A DNA stretch of 64,000 nucleotides from Pseudomonas sp. QS1027 (GCF_002814235.1 NZ_PHSU01000008.1:186001-250000), one strand, 5' to 3'; positions 24,249 to 33,381 are shown, numbered from the stretch's first letter. Numbers and translations: made by a program. Notes: generated from the letters alone by a model not told the origin.

Positions 24249-25547
24249 TTAGCGGCGCCCGTTCCAGTAACCCGAGAGTTGGTGCCAGGATTTGCCGGCG
24301 GTCAGTATCACTGGGCGGATCGCGTCCTTGCCGATGATGGTCGGGCGGGGGATCGAACTGACCAGGTCATAGCGTGCCGAGCCTTCACTCATGCCTTCGG
24401 CCAGCACCTTGCAGATGATGTGGCTCGGGGTGACGCCGAAACCGGAATAGCCTTGGACGTAGAAGGCGTTGCGGCGCCCGGGGAGGGTGCCGATCTGCGG
24501 GAACAGGTTCGGGCTGCACGCCATCGGGCCGCCCCAGGCCAGGTCGATTTTCACGTCCTTGAGGTAGGGGAAGATCTTCAGCATCAGGTTGCGGTTCCAG
24601 GCTTTGAGGTCCTGGGGGATATGCTCGACCAGCGGGGTGGCGGCGCCGAACAGCAGGCGGTTTTCGTTGGTGACACGGTAGTAGTCGATCACCGGGCGGA
24701 TGTCGCTGTAGGCACCGCGAATCGGGCTGATACGCTGGATCAGCTCGTCCGAAAGCGGCTCGGTCATCATCTGGAAGGCATAGGTGTTGATGGTCGAGCG
24801 GTGCAGCTCGGGCTCCAGCTTGTTGAGGAAGCTGTCGCAGGCCCATAGCAGCTTGCTGGCCTTGACCGAGCCGCGTCCGGTACGCACGGTGATGCGTTCG
24901 CCGTAGCTGACTTCCAGGGCCGGGCTGTTCTCGAAAATCCGCACGCCGTGGCTGACCACGGCCTTGGCTTCACCGAGTAGCAGGTTCAGCGAGTGGACAT
25001 GGCCACCGCCCATATGCAGCAGGGCACTGCTGTAGGCGTCGGAGCCGATGATCTGCTTGACGTCGGAACCGCCGAGAAAGCGGATCTCATGTTGGGTATT
25101 GATCGATTTGAAGTCTTTTTCCCAGGCCCGCAGGGTTTTTTCCTGGCGGGCATTGAAGCCCATGTAACCGTAGCCGTGGCAGAAATCGGCATCGATGTCG
25201 TACTTGGCGATGCGGTTCTTGATGATGTCGGCGCCCAGGTCGCTGATTTCGAAGATCTGGCGCAGGCCGTCTTCGCCTACGTCCTTCTTGATCTTCTCAA
25301 GGTCGTGACCGATACCGGCCATGATCTGCCCGCCATTGCGCCCGGTGCCGCCAAAGCCCAGGTAACGCGCTTCCAGCACGACGATATTGGTGATGCCTTT
25401 TTCGGCGAGCTCAAGGGCGGTGTTGATGCCGGAGAAACCGCCACCAATGATCACGACGTCCGCTTCCACATCCTGTTCCAGGGTCGGGAAGCTGAGGTTG
25501 TATTTCTTGGTGGCCGTGTAATAGGTAGGCGTTTCGATATTGATCAT
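24249..25547 (-). CDS. DAO-family FAD-dependent oxidase (gamma-glutamylputrescine oxidase/PuuB-like)
   Basis: The 432-aa protein has an N-terminal FAD-binding motif in ADVVIIGGGFSGINTALELAE, then LEARYLGFGGTGRNGGQI, a sequence typical of PuuB-like amine/amino acid oxidases. GMNG-type flavin contacts lie near the C-terminus (YVQGYSGFGVTPSHI). The fold is that of D-amino acid oxidase. In this island, which has no visible copper amine oxidase (TynA), it is the best candidate for oxidising an amine or an N-substituted amine to an aldehyde for the FeaB-like enzyme. That assignment is inference. It is divergent from hpaR. Confidence 0.82.
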   Translation of the reverse strand: MINIETPTYYTATKKYNLSFPTLEQDVEADVVIIGGGFSGINTALELAEKGITNIVVLEARYLGFGGTGRNGGQIMAGIGHDLEKIKKDVGEDGLRQIFEISDLGADIIKNRIAKYDIDADFCHGYGYMGFNARQEKTLRAWEKDFKSINTQHEIRFLGGSDVKQIIGSDAYSSALLHMGGGHVHSLNLLLGEAKAVVSHGVRIFENSPALEVSYGERITVRTGRGSVKASKLLWACDSFLNKLEPELHRSTINTYAFQMMTEPLSDELIQRISPIRGAYSDIRPVIDYYRVTNENRLLFGAATPLVEHIPQDLKAWNRNLMLKIFPYLKDVKIDLAWGGPMACSPNLFPQIGTLPGRRNAFYVQGYSGFGVTPSHIICKVLAEGMSEGSARYDLVSSIPRPTIIGKDAIRPVILTAGKSWHQLSGYWNGRR

Positions 25548-25741
25548 GGCGCAGCCTGAAAAAGTGAAGGAAAGCTCAATGCAGGGACTTCAAGAAGCTC
25601 TGTCGCGGATAAGGCTTATTAAGGGCCAAGGCGCGCCGGATGTCTTGATTCTCTGTGCCGGGCTTTTTGATTCAGCGCGCCAGAGCCTTCGCCAGCCCCA
25701 CAAGTTATGGCGTGTCATGGGTTGGACAGTGCTAGAATTTC

Positions 25742-25755
25742 GTTAAACTATTAAC
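25742..25755. promoter_or_regulatory. HpaR-type operator at the hpaR promoter
   Basis: GTTAAACTATTAAC is a perfect inverted repeat GTTAA-N4-TTAAC, ending 25 bases before the hpaR ATG. A TTGGAC hexamer (25722-25727) with 16-base spacing to TAAACT puts it over the -10 region. This fits autorepression by HpaR. Confidence 0.7.
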
Positions 25756-25780
25756 TAAATATGCCGTGATCCTGACGCCG

Positions 25781-26203
25781 ATGCTCAAACCCCGACAATC
25801 CCTGACGTTGACCCTCTTGCAAGCCCGTGAAGCGGCCATGAGTTTTTTCCGACCCTCGCTCAACCAGCATGGTTTGACCGAGCAGCAATGGCGGGTTATC
25901 CGCATTCTGAGCCAGCACGATGAGCTGGAGATCTATCAACTGGCCGAGCTGGCCTGCATTCTCAAACCGAGCATGACCGGCGTGCTGGTGCGCATGGAGG
26001 CGGCGGGTATGGTCCATCGGCGCAAGGCCGAGCAGGATCAGCGGCGTGTGCTGGTGAGCTTGGCCGAGAAGGGCAAGGTCAGTTTTGAGTCCATGAGCCA
26101 GTGCATGGAGGAGAACTATCAGCGGTTGCAGGCGCAGTTGGGCGAGGAGAAGTTGCAGACTTTGCTCGGGCTGCTCAATGAGTTGAAGACCATCAAGCGT
26201 TGA
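25781..26203 (+). CDS. hpaR: HpaR, MarR-family regulator of homoprotocatechuate degradation
   Basis: The 140-aa protein is a MarR winged helix of the HpaR type. It starts MLKPRQSLTLTLLQAREAAM, a strongly conserved HpaR opening, with the DNA-binding region ACILKPSMTGVLVRMEAAGM and the wing DQRRVLVSL. I prefer the ATG at 25781 to a GTG at 25766 because the second HpaR copy begins at the equivalent residue. HpaR represses the meta-cleavage operon until 4-hydroxyphenylacetate or homoprotocatechuate is present. It converges on hpaI across a REP element. About two-thirds of its residues match the second copy at 33619. Confidence 0.88.
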   Translation: MLKPRQSLTLTLLQAREAAMSFFRPSLNQHGLTEQQWRVIRILSQHDELEIYQLAELACILKPSMTGVLVRMEAAGMVHRRKAEQDQRRVLVSLAEKGKVSFESMSQCMEENYQRLQAQLGEEKLQTLLGLLNELKTIKR

Positions 26204-26208
26204 ATCAA

Positions 26209-26283
26209 ACCTGTGGGAGCAGAGCTTGCTCGCGAAAGGCCCTTGGGGCCGTCAACAGCTACGCGGGCAAGCCCTGCTCCAAA
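26209..26283. repeat. REP-type inverted repeat
   Basis: CTGTGGGAGCAGAGCTTGCT (from 26214) followed by CGCGAAAGG, and after about 30 bases the inverse GCGGGCAAGCCCTGCTCC, is the palindromic unit scattered between genes in the P. fluorescens group. It lies between the converging hpaR and hpaI genes and may also terminate transcripts. Confidence 0.8.
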
Positions 26284-26305
26284 GGGATCACGTCAAGGCC
26301 TTGTC

Positions 26306-27106
26306 TTAATAGACGCCGCCCGTATTCGTGGGAGCCGGAGCATCCTTGAATTTGGCCGCGAGGGTTTGCAGGCCACGCATCAGCACCGTGGTGTCGACAC
26401 CCACGGCGACGAACGCCGCCCCCAGCTCGATATAGCGTCGGGCGAGTGCCTCGTCCGCACTGAGAATGCCAGCCGCCTTGCCGGCGGTCCTGATCCGCAC
26501 GATGGCGTCCTCGATGGCCGCCTGCACCTCGGGGTGCCCGGGGTTGCCACGATGGCCCATGGACGCACTCAAATCCGCCGGACCGATAAATACCCCGTCG
26601 ACTCCCTCGACCGCAGCGATGGCATCCAGGTTGGCCAGGCCTTCACGGCTCTCGATCTGCACCAGCAGGCACATCTGTGCATCGGCCTGCTCCAGGTAAC
26701 CGGGAATGCTGTTCCAACGCGATGCCCGCGCCAGTGCACTGCCAACACCGCGAATGCCCTGGGGCGGATAGTGAATCGCGCGCACCAGCTCGCGGGCCTG
26801 CACGGCGCTTTCGACCATCGGCACCAGCAAGGTTTGGGCACCGATATCCAGGACCTGCTTGATCAGTGCGGTATCGCCGATGACCGGGCGGATGATCGCC
26901 TGGCTCGCGTAGGGGGCGACGGCCTGCAATTGGCCGAGCATCCCGCGCAGGTCATTCGGGGCATGTTCGCCGTCGATCAGCAGCCAATCGAAACCGGCAT
27001 TCGCCGCCAACTCGGCACAGTAGGCATCGGCCAGGCCGAGCCAGAGGCCGATCTGTGTTTCGTCACTTTGCAGGCGTTGCTTGAAGCGGTTGATGGGCAT
27101 GTCCAT
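26306..27106 (-). CDS. hpaI: 4-hydroxy-2-oxoheptane-1,7-dioate aldolase
   Basis: This 266-aa class II aldolase cleaves 4-hydroxy-2-oxoheptanedioate to pyruvate and succinic semialdehyde, the last step of the homoprotocatechuate pathway. Visible features are [14 protein letters not shown] (catalytic His and surroundings), [30 protein letters not shown] (metal-binding Glu), [16 protein letters not shown] (metal-binding Asp), and the [15 protein letters not shown] loop. GGAGG precedes the ATG. It is the last gene of the hpaG1-G2-E-D-F-H-I operon, 18 bases after hpaH. No succinic semialdehyde dehydrogenase is seen in the window. Confidence 0.95.
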   Translation of the reverse strand: MDMPINRFKQRLQSDETQIGLWLGLADAYCAELAANAGFDWLLIDGEHAPNDLRGMLGQLQAVAPYASQAIIRPVIGDTALIKQVLDIGAQTLLVPMVESAVQARELVRAIHYPPQGIRGVGSALARASRWNSIPGYLEQADAQMCLLVQIESREGLANLDAIAAVEGVDGVFIGPADLSASMGHRGNPGHPEVQAAIEDAIVRIRTAGKAAGILSADEALARRYIELGAAFVAVGVDTTVLMRGLQTLAAKFKDAPAPTNTGGVY

Positions 27107-27124
27107 AAGTCGGTCCTCCAGGGA

Positions 27125-27928
27125 TTAGACGAAGCGGCAGGAGATAGAGCCCAGCATGTCGTAGTCGACATGGAAGGTGTCGCCCGGGCTGGCCGCCACC
27201 GGTCGGGTAAAGGAGCCGCCAAGGATGATCTGCCCCGGTTGCAGGGTGACGTCGTAAGGCGCCAGCTTGTTCGCCAGCCAGGCCACGCCTTTGGCTGGAT
27301 GATTGAGTACTGCGGCGGAAACCCCCGACTCTTCGATCACGCCGTTGCGGTACAACACTGCCGGCACCTTGCGCAGGTCGATCTCGGTGGGTCGCACGGC
27401 GCGGCCGCCCATGACCACACCGGCGTTGGCAGCGTTGTCGGAAATGGTGTCGAAGACCTTGCGGGTCGCCTGGGTCTGCGGGTCGACCTGTTGAATCCGA
27501 GCGTCGATGATTTCCAGCGCCGGGATCACCCATTCGGTGGCGTCGAGTACGTCGAAAATCGTGCAGTTCGGGCCCTTGAGCGGCTTGCCAAGGATAAACG
27601 CGAGCTCCACTTCCACCCGCGGCACAATGAAGCGCTTGAACGGAATGTCGGTGCCTTCGTCGAAGAACATGTCATCGAGCAGGGCGCCGTAATCCGGCTC
27701 GCTGATGTTCGAGGACACTTGCATGGCCCGGGAGGTCAGGCCGATCTTGTGCCCGACCAGCTTGCGCCCGTCCTTGATCTTCTGGGCGACCCAGGCGCGC
27801 TGGATGGCGTAGGCGTCTTCAATGGTGATCGCCGGGTGATCGAGGGAAAATTGTCGGACCTGCTCCCGGGAGCGTTCGGCGCGGTCCAGTTGTGCGGCGG
27901 CCTGCTGGATTTGCTGTTGATCGAGCAT
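27125..27928 (-). CDS. hpaH: 2-oxo-hept-3-ene-1,7-dioate hydratase
   Basis: This 267-aa enzyme of the 2-oxopent-4-enoate hydratase family adds water to 2-oxohept-3-enedioate. Characteristic segments are [61 protein letters not shown] with the metal-binding acidic residues, and [20 protein letters not shown]. It follows hpaF by about 50 bases and precedes hpaI by 18. Its length equals that of known HpaH proteins. Confidence 0.95.
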   Translation of the reverse strand: MLDQQQIQQAAAQLDRAERSREQVRQFSLDHPAITIEDAYAIQRAWVAQKIKDGRKLVGHKIGLTSRAMQVSSNISEPDYGALLDDMFFDEGTDIPFKRFIVPRVEVELAFILGKPLKGPNCTIFDVLDATEWVIPALEIIDARIQQVDPQTQATRKVFDTISDNAANAGVVMGGRAVRPTEIDLRKVPAVLYRNGVIEESGVSAAVLNHPAKGVAWLANKLAPYDVTLQPGQIILGGSFTRPVAASPGDTFHVDYDMLGSISCRFV

Positions 27929-27977
27929 GACGAGGATCTCTTACTGTGAGGACGACCGTGTTCGGCAAGTGTGTGAA

Positions 27978-28370
27978 TCAGCCCGCCTGGTTCTTCAGGA
28001 AGGCATGCACGTTGTTCTGTTTGAAGTTCAGCTCGGGGTGCAGCTCGATCATTTCGAACGACAGCGCCAGCAACCGCTGTGCTTGCAGTTCGGCGAAATG
28101 TTCGGTGATGACCTTGAACAGCGCTTCGGCGACGGCCCGGCGGGTTGGCAGATCCCTCCCGTGGCCGACCTTGAGGGTCATATGGACGAAGGCGTAATCG
28201 TGTTTGCCGTCTGCCATGCGCCAGGTGTCCAGGCGCACTCCGCGACTGCGAATCCCACCCAGGGGAAATACGCCGCTGTCTCCCAGGACGGCGTGTACCT
28301 TTTCGAATAACGCGGGCAGGTTGGCCTGCTGTTCGATGTTGTCGGTGTACTCGGCGATGAAATGCGGCAT
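27978..28370 (-). CDS. hpaF: 5-carboxymethyl-2-hydroxymuconate delta-isomerase
   Basis: The 130-aa protein starts MPHFIAEYTDNIEQQ, so removal of Met leaves the N-terminal Pro that acts as general base in the tautomerase superfamily. The core segment HDYAFVHMTLKVGHGRDLPTR is typical of CHMI. It isomerises 5-carboxymethyl-2-hydroxymuconate to the oxo form for the HpaG decarboxylation. GGGAGACGCAC precedes this ATG; an earlier in-frame start at 28394 would bury the catalytic Pro and is rejected. Confidence 0.95.
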   Translation of the reverse strand: MPHFIAEYTDNIEQQANLPALFEKVHAVLGDSGVFPLGGIRSRGVRLDTWRMADGKHDYAFVHMTLKVGHGRDLPTRRAVAEALFKVITEHFAELQAQRLLALSFEMIELHPELNFKQNNVHAFLKNQAG

Positions 28371-28419
28371 GTGCGTCTCCCGGGCCACGAGCACCCGAAG
28401 GGGGGCCCGCGAGCGCGTA

Positions 28420-29277
28420 TCAGAGGGGGAAAATGGCGTTGATCTGACCAGTACCGGAACTGCCGAAGGGCTCGGTCAGCACTTCCACCGGCTTGTTGTA
28501 CTCAGGGGCGCCGAGCAGGCCGAGGAGCATGGCCGTGTCGTGCATCTTGCCTTCGCCGAAGCAATGCTCTGCGTAGTCCGGGAGCATCGCGCAGAATTCC
28601 TTGAAGCGGCCTTGCTTCCACATCTCGACCACGTGCAGGTCCATCTGCTTGTCGAACTCACGGGTCCAGTTATGAATGTTGGCTTCGGCTTCGCGGTCAT
28701 CGGAGAAACGGTGCGACAGCGACCCTGAGGCCAGTACCAGCACCTTGCGGTCGCTCTTCTCGATGGCCCGGCGTACGGCGGCGCCAAAGGCAAAGCTGTC
28801 TTCCAGGCGGTGCCAGGCACACCAGGCGGCAATGGAGATCACCTTGAATTTCTGCTCATCGGGGACGCCCATGTGCATATAGCGCATCGGCACCAGCGTG
28901 CCGTATTCCAGCTCCAGGCTCGGGATGTTGTGAGCCATGGTGCGGACCCCGGCCAGATTGGCCTCGGCCGCGATCAACTCGCCCAGTTCCGGGCAGCCCG
29001 GGTAGGCGTATTCCATGTTCTTGATGAAGTGCGGCAGTTCGTTGCTGGTGTAGATACCCTGGAACTGCTCGCCGCAGTTGATGTGATAGCCGCTGTTGAC
29101 CAGCCAGTGCACGTCGAACACCACCGCGGTATCGGCCCCCAGTTCGCGGGCGCGACGGCCGATTTCCTTGTGTCCGGCAATCGCCGCTTCGCGACAACCG
29201 TGATGTTTGCCGGGCAGTTCGGACAGGTACATCGATGGAACGTGGCAGATCTTCGCGGCCAGGACGACTTCGCCCAT
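28420..29277 (-). CDS. hpaD: 3,4-dihydroxyphenylacetate 2,3-dioxygenase
   Basis: The 285-aa protein belongs to the LigB-type (class III) extradiol dioxygenases. It begins MGEVVLAAKICHVPSMYLSE, where the His of KICHVPSM is an iron ligand, and it has AVVFDVHWLVNSGYHIN with the second conserved His. LVLASGSLSHRF carries a later conserved His. It opens the homoprotocatechuate ring next to one hydroxyl. The ATG at 29277 has AGGAG upstream; a longer frame to 29367 is basic and unlike the family. It lies between hpaE and hpaF in the operon. Confidence 0.95.
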   Translation of the reverse strand: MGEVVLAAKICHVPSMYLSELPGKHHGCREAAIAGHKEIGRRARELGADTAVVFDVHWLVNSGYHINCGEQFQGIYTSNELPHFIKNMEYAYPGCPELGELIAAEANLAGVRTMAHNIPSLELEYGTLVPMRYMHMGVPDEQKFKVISIAAWCAWHRLEDSFAFGAAVRRAIEKSDRKVLVLASGSLSHRFSDDREAEANIHNWTREFDKQMDLHVVEMWKQGRFKEFCAMLPDYAEHCFGEGKMHDTAMLLGLLGAPEYNKPVEVLTEPFGSSGTGQINAIFPL

Positions 29278-29384
29278 GATGATTCTCCTGAAATTGTTGT
29301 TATTCGATTCAATCGGGCGGGCAGTGAAGTCTGCGACAAGCCGATGTCCGGCCCATCTGGTCTTCAACAGCCGCTACCGGTGGT

Positions 29385-30845
29385 TCAGACACCCCAGCGC
29401 GGGATGTGATGACTGCCCATGGAGATGCAGACGTTCTTGATTTCGGCGAAGACTTCGAAGCTGTATTGGCCGCCTTCACGGCCGGTACCGGAACCTTTCA
29501 CCCCACCGAACGGCTGACGCAGGTCGCGCACGTTCTGGCTGTTGATGAAGACCATGCCGGCTTCGATGCCGTAGGCCAGGCGATGGGCCTTGCCGATGTC
29601 CTGGGTCCAGATATAGGACGCCAGACCATATTCGGTATCGTTGGCCAACTGCAGGGCCTCGGCTTCATCCTTGAATGGGATCAGGCACACCACCGGACCA
29701 AAGATCTCTTCCTGGGCAATGCGCATCTTGTTGTTCACATCGGCGAACACCGTCGGCTGGATGAACTGCCCGCGACTCAGGTGCGCCGGCAGGTTGGCCG
29801 GACGCGCCAGGCCGCCGGCCAGCAAGGTGGCGCCTTCCTCGATACCGATCTTGATGTAGCCAGTGACCTTGTCATAGTGGGCCTGAGTGATCATCGAGCC
29901 AACCTGGGTTTTTGGGTCCTGCGGGTCGCCGACGATCAGGCGCTTGGCGCGGGCGGCAAACTCGGCGACGAACTGCGGGTAGACGCTTTCCTGAATGAAG
30001 ATCCGGCTACCGGCGGTGCAGCGTTCACCGTTGAGCGAGAAGATGGTGAACAGTGCTGCGTCGAGGGCGCGGTCCAGGTCGGCGTCTTCGAAGATCAGCA
30101 CTGGCGACTTGCCGCCCAGCTCCATGGAGTACTTTTTCAGGCCGGCGGTCTGCATGATTTTCTTGCCGGTGGCGGTGCCGCCGGTGAAGGAGATCGCCCG
30201 CACGTCGGGGTGGCGGACCAGTGCATCACCGGCCGTGGCACCGTAGCCCTGGATGACGTTGAGCACACCCTTGGGAATACCGGCCTCGACGGCCAGGCGC
30301 CCCAGCTCATTGGCGGTCAGCGGTGACAGCTCGGACATCTTCAGTACAGCGGTGTTGCCCAGTGCCAGGCACGGCGCGGTCTTCCAGGTCGCCGTCATGA
30401 ACGGCACGTTCCAGGGCGAGACCAGCGCACAGACACCCACCGGTTGGTACAAGGTGTAATTGAGCATCTGGTCGTCGACCGGGTAACTGTGACCGTCCAT
30501 GCGGGTGCAGACTTCGGCGAAGAAATCGAAGTTATGCGAGGCACGCGGGATCAACACGTTTTTGGTCTGATGGATCGGCAGGCCAGTGTCCAGGGTTTCC
30601 AGCTCCGCCAAATGCGGAACATTCTGCTCGATCAGTTCACCGAGCTTGCGCATCAGCTTGGCGCGTTCCTTGGCCGGGGTATTGGCCCACTTCGGGAAGG
30701 CCTCCTTGGCTGCAGCTACCGCCTGAGCCACTTCCTCGGCACCGCCGCTGGCGACTTCGCCGATCGCCTCACCGGTGGCCGGGTTGTAGTTGACGAACAC
30801 GTCTTTGCTTTCGACCTCGCGGCCGTCGATCCAATGTTTGATCAT
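29385..30845 (-). CDS. hpaE: 5-carboxymethyl-2-hydroxymuconate semialdehyde dehydrogenase
   Basis: The 486-aa aldehyde dehydrogenase starts MIKHWIDGREVESKDVFVN, typical of HpaE. Key parts are PWNVPFMTATWKTAPCLA (catalytic Asn), FTGGTATGKKIM, MELGGKSPVLIFEDADLDRA (general-base Glu), and NGERCTAGSRIF (nucleophilic Cys). It oxidises the ring-cleavage product of HpaD. The ATG at 30845 starts 5 bases after the hpaG2 stop codon, and AGAGG lies 11 bases upstream. Confidence 0.95.
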   Translation of the reverse strand: MIKHWIDGREVESKDVFVNYNPATGEAIGEVASGGAEEVAQAVAAAKEAFPKWANTPAKERAKLMRKLGELIEQNVPHLAELETLDTGLPIHQTKNVLIPRASHNFDFFAEVCTRMDGHSYPVDDQMLNYTLYQPVGVCALVSPWNVPFMTATWKTAPCLALGNTAVLKMSELSPLTANELGRLAVEAGIPKGVLNVIQGYGATAGDALVRHPDVRAISFTGGTATGKKIMQTAGLKKYSMELGGKSPVLIFEDADLDRALDAALFTIFSLNGERCTAGSRIFIQESVYPQFVAEFAARAKRLIVGDPQDPKTQVGSMITQAHYDKVTGYIKIGIEEGATLLAGGLARPANLPAHLSRGQFIQPTVFADVNNKMRIAQEEIFGPVVCLIPFKDEAEALQLANDTEYGLASYIWTQDIGKAHRLAYGIEAGMVFINSQNVRDLRQPFGGVKGSGTGREGGQYSFEVFAEIKNVCISMGSHHIPRWGV

Positions 30846-30850
30846 AGTGC

Positions 30851-31621
30851 TCAAGCCTCTTTCCGGGCGGAGAAGAACTCCGCTTCGCTGACGATACGGT
30901 TGACCAGGCGACCTACGCCTTCCACTTCCACAATCACTTCATCGCCCGGCACCACATCGGCCAGGCCTTCCGGCGTGCCCGTGGCGATCATGTCGCCAGG
31001 TTGCAGGGTCATGAAGCTGGACAGGTATTCGATCAGGTAAGGGATGTCGAAAATCATGTCCGAGGTCGAGCCTTCCTGGCGCAGTTCGCCGTTGATCCAG
31101 GTGCGCAGTTTCAGGTTGCTCGGGTCCGGCACATCGGTGACGTCGACGATCCAGGGGCCGACCGGCGTCGTGGCGTCGCGGTTCTTCACCCGCAGGTTGG
31201 GCCGGTAGTAGTTTTCCAGGTAGTCACGAATCGCGTAGTCGTTGCACACCGTGTAGCCGGCCAGGTATTGCAGCGCATCTTCGCGCTTCACGTTGCGGGC
31301 TGGCTTGCCGATCACCGCCACCAGCTCACACTCGTAGTGCATGTAGGCGACGTTATCCGGGCGCCAGGTGGTCTGGTTGTGGCCGGTGTAGGTACCGGGG
31401 GACTTGATGAAGGCCAGGGGCTCGGTCGGTGGCTTGAAGGCCAGTTCGGCGGCGTGGTCGGCGTAGTTCAAACCCAGGGCGAACATGCTGCCGGTGGCCG
31501 GCGGCAACCATTCGACCTGGGACTCAGCCAGTAGGCGGCCATCAGCCAGGCGCACGGCGTTCTGCGCTTCGACCTGGACCTGGTGGACTTCGCCTTCAAA
31601 GCGGATACGGGCGTGTTTCAT
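30851..31621 (-). CDS. hpaG2: HpaG2, C-terminal-type subunit of the 4-hydroxyphenylacetate degradation isomerase/decarboxylase
   Basis: The 256-aa fumarylacetoacetate hydrolase-family protein has FALGLNYADHAAELAFKP, PLAFIKSPGTYTGHNQ, MHYECELVAVIGK (metal-binding Glu), and the C-terminal LQPGDMIATGTPEGLADVVPGD. In enterobacteria the two halves are fused in one HpaG; here they are separate adjacent genes. Together they decarboxylate 5-oxopent-3-ene-1,2,5-tricarboxylate and isomerise the product. AGGAG precedes the ATG. It is 11 bases downstream of hpaG1. Confidence 0.93.
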   Translation of the reverse strand: MKHARIRFEGEVHQVQVEAQNAVRLADGRLLAESQVEWLPPATGSMFALGLNYADHAAELAFKPPTEPLAFIKSPGTYTGHNQTTWRPDNVAYMHYECELVAVIGKPARNVKREDALQYLAGYTVCNDYAIRDYLENYYRPNLRVKNRDATTPVGPWIVDVTDVPDPSNLKLRTWINGELRQEGSTSDMIFDIPYLIEYLSSFMTLQPGDMIATGTPEGLADVVPGDEVIVEVEGVGRLVNRIVSEAEFFSARKEA

Positions 31622-31632
31622 GGAAGCTCCTG

Positions 31633-32289
31633 TTACTCGGCCACGATGTGGTTGACGAGGCGGCCCAGGCCGCTGATTTCGACTTCGACGGTGTCGCCGG
31701 GCTGGACATCGACACGGCCTTCCGGGGTGCCGGTGATCAGCACATCGCCTTCGTGCAGGGTCATGAACTCACTGATTTCGGCGATCAGTTGGGGAATACC
31801 CCGCACGAAGTTGGTCGTGGAGTTCTGCTGGCGCAGCTCACCGTTGACGAACAGTTTCAGGTCCAACTGATGCGGATTGGCGACTTGGTCATGGGGCACC
31901 AGTTCCGGGCCCAGCGCGCAAAAGCCGTCACGGCACTTGGCCTTGACGGCCGGACGGTAGTAGCTGTCTTCCGGCAAGCTGAACTCATTGACGATGGTGT
32001 AGCCGGCCACATGCTCCAGCGCGCTTTCAACGCTGACACGGCTGGCGCTTTTACCGATCACCACACCCAGTGCCGGACCCGGCTGCAGGCGTTCGCCGTG
32101 GGGATGCAGCACCACGCCGTCATGGCTATTGCGGGTGTTGGGCGTCTTGATGAACAGCACCGGTTTGACGGGCGGTTTCTGGTAAGGCGCTTGCTCGAAT
32201 TCGGCGATACGTTGGTTCAGCAACCCCTGGTAGTTCAGCGCAACGCCGAACAGGGTGCCGTTCGCAAGATCATGCAGGGCACGGCTCAT
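31633..32289 (-). CDS. hpaG1: HpaG1, N-terminal-type subunit of the 4-hydroxyphenylacetate degradation isomerase/decarboxylase
   Basis: The 218-aa protein is also FAH-family: LFGVALNYQGLLNQRI, KPVLFIKTPNTRNSHDG, LGVVIGKSASRV, and LHEGDVLITGTPEGRVDVQPGD. The acidic pair seen in HpaG2 (YECEL) is replaced by QPGPALGVVIG. This matches the N-terminal halves of fused HpaG proteins, so the two subunits are specialised. It is the first gene of the operon, with AGGAG before the ATG and a strong, operator-covered promoter upstream. Confidence 0.93.
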   Translation of the reverse strand: MSRALHDLANGTLFGVALNYQGLLNQRIAEFEQAPYQKPPVKPVLFIKTPNTRNSHDGVVLHPHGERLQPGPALGVVIGKSASRVSVESALEHVAGYTIVNEFSLPEDSYYRPAVKAKCRDGFCALGPELVPHDQVANPHQLDLKLFVNGELRQQNSTTNFVRGIPQLIAEISEFMTLHEGDVLITGTPEGRVDVQPGDTVEVEISGLGRLVNHIVAE

Positions 32290-32337
32290 GCTTTTCTCCT
32301 GGCAGTGGCGGGGCAGTGACTGCTCCGTTGGATAATC

Positions 32338-32380
32338 GTTAACCTATTAACGTTATAATTAATATGTTAACTATCGTCAA
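32338..32380 (-). promoter_or_regulatory. hpaG1 promoter with HpaR-type operator
   Basis: On the minus strand, TTGACG (32380-32375) and TATAAC (32357-32352) are separated by 17 bases, a near-consensus sigma-70 promoter. Immediately downstream, over the expected start site, lies GTTAACCTATTAAC (32338-32351), which has the same GTTAA-N4-TTAAC palindrome as the hpaR promoter. A TATAAT on the plus strand (32354-32359) could serve hpaA. The arrangement fits repression by HpaR and divergent control with HpaA. Confidence 0.78.
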
Positions 32381-32478
32381 GCGTGGCAAACTCTTCCAGC
32401 GCTGGTGAGCCGTGGCAAACCGGCGCAGGATGAAACCCTTGCACGGCCAACACCCCCAACAAGAAAGAGCCTCCAGCG

Positions 32479-33381
32479 ATGATCGATCATCAGCCGATCC
32501 CCAATATCAACATCGGTCAGGTCTACGACCAGCGCTACAGCGATGCCGAGGTGCACTACGACAAACTCGGCAATCTGGCGGGATTCTTCGGTCGCAACAT
32601 GCCGGTGCATCGCCACGACCGGTTCTTCCAGGTGCATTACGTGAAGAGCGGCGCGGTGCGGGTCTATCTGGATGACCGGCAGTACCTCGAGTCGGGGCCG
32701 ATGTTTTTCCTCACGCCACCGACGGTGGCCCATGCCTTCGTCACCGAAGCGGATGCGGATGGGCATGTGCTGACGGTGCGTCAGCAGTTGGTCTGGGGCT
32801 TGATCGATGCCGATCCGAGCCTGGCGCCCGGCCCGCAGTTGCCGGCCGCTTGTGTTGCGTTGGCGCGGCTGGCACCGCAGTTCCATCCCGAGGTCAGGAG
32901 GTTGGAGTTTCTGTTCGAAGAGCTGTGCAGCGAGATCAATGCTGAAGGCCCGGGACGCGGAGCGGCGCTGGACAGCCTGACGCGGTTGATCATGATCAGC
33001 CTGCTCAGGCTTTGCGCCAACTCCTTGGAGGCCCGCCCGGCCCGCCATGAAGACTTGCGGATCTTTCATCGTTTCAACGAGTTGATCGAAGACCATTACC
33101 TGCAGCATTGGCCGCTGTCGCGCTATGCCAATGGCATTGGTGTGACCGAGGCCAGGCTCAACGATGTCTGCCGGCGTATTGCCGATCTGCCGTCGAAGCG
33201 ACTGATCCTTGAACGCGTCATGCAGGAAGCCAAGCGCTTGTTGCTGTTCACCGGTGGCTCGGCCAATGAAATCTGCTACCAACTGGGATTCAAGGACCCA
33301 GCCTATTTCAGTCGTTTTTTCCAACGCTATGCGCATGTCACTCCGGGAGAGTACCGCCAGCGCCAATCAGGGTTGCGCTGA
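32479..33381 (+). CDS. hpaA: HpaA, AraC-family activator of 4-hydroxyphenylacetate catabolism
   Basis: The 300-aa protein has an N-terminal cupin sensing region (MPVHRHDRFFQVHYVKSGAV, LESGPMFFLTPPTVAHAF). The C-terminal AraC DNA-binding domain is at about residues 195-295 (YANGIGVTEARLNDVCRRI, then SANEICYQLGFKDPAYFSRFFQR). The start MIDHQPIPNINIGQVYDQRY is typical of HpaA. In E. coli W, HpaA activates the hydroxylase genes in the presence of 4-hydroxyphenylacetate. Here it is divergent from hpaG1, and the hydroxylase lies 17 kb away, so its target may be the lower operon or the C2/C1 unit. Confidence 0.9.
   Translation: MIDHQPIPNINIGQVYDQRYSDAEVHYDKLGNLAGFFGRNMPVHRHDRFFQVHYVKSGAVRVYLDDRQYLESGPMFFLTPPTVAHAFVTEADADGHVLTVRQQLVWGLIDADPSLAPGPQLPAACVALARLAPQFHPEVRRLEFLFEELCSEINAEGPGRGAALDSLTRLIMISLLRLCANSLEARPARHEDLRIFHRFNELIEDHYLQHWPLSRYANGIGVTEARLNDVCRRIADLPSKRLILERVMQEAKRLLLFTGGSANEICYQLGFKDPAYFSRFFQRYAHVTPGEYRQRQSGLR

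Noticed and set aside
26213-27949. Plus-strand frame of 578 codons
   Set aside because: It is antisense to hpaI and hpaH, whose products are clearly recognisable, and its translation has no family features; long antisense frames are common in high-GC DNA.
32352-32371. A second full HpaR palindrome beside the hpaG1 operator
   Set aside because: Only one GTTAAC half-site (32366-32371) is convincing; the other half does not match, so I listed one operator.
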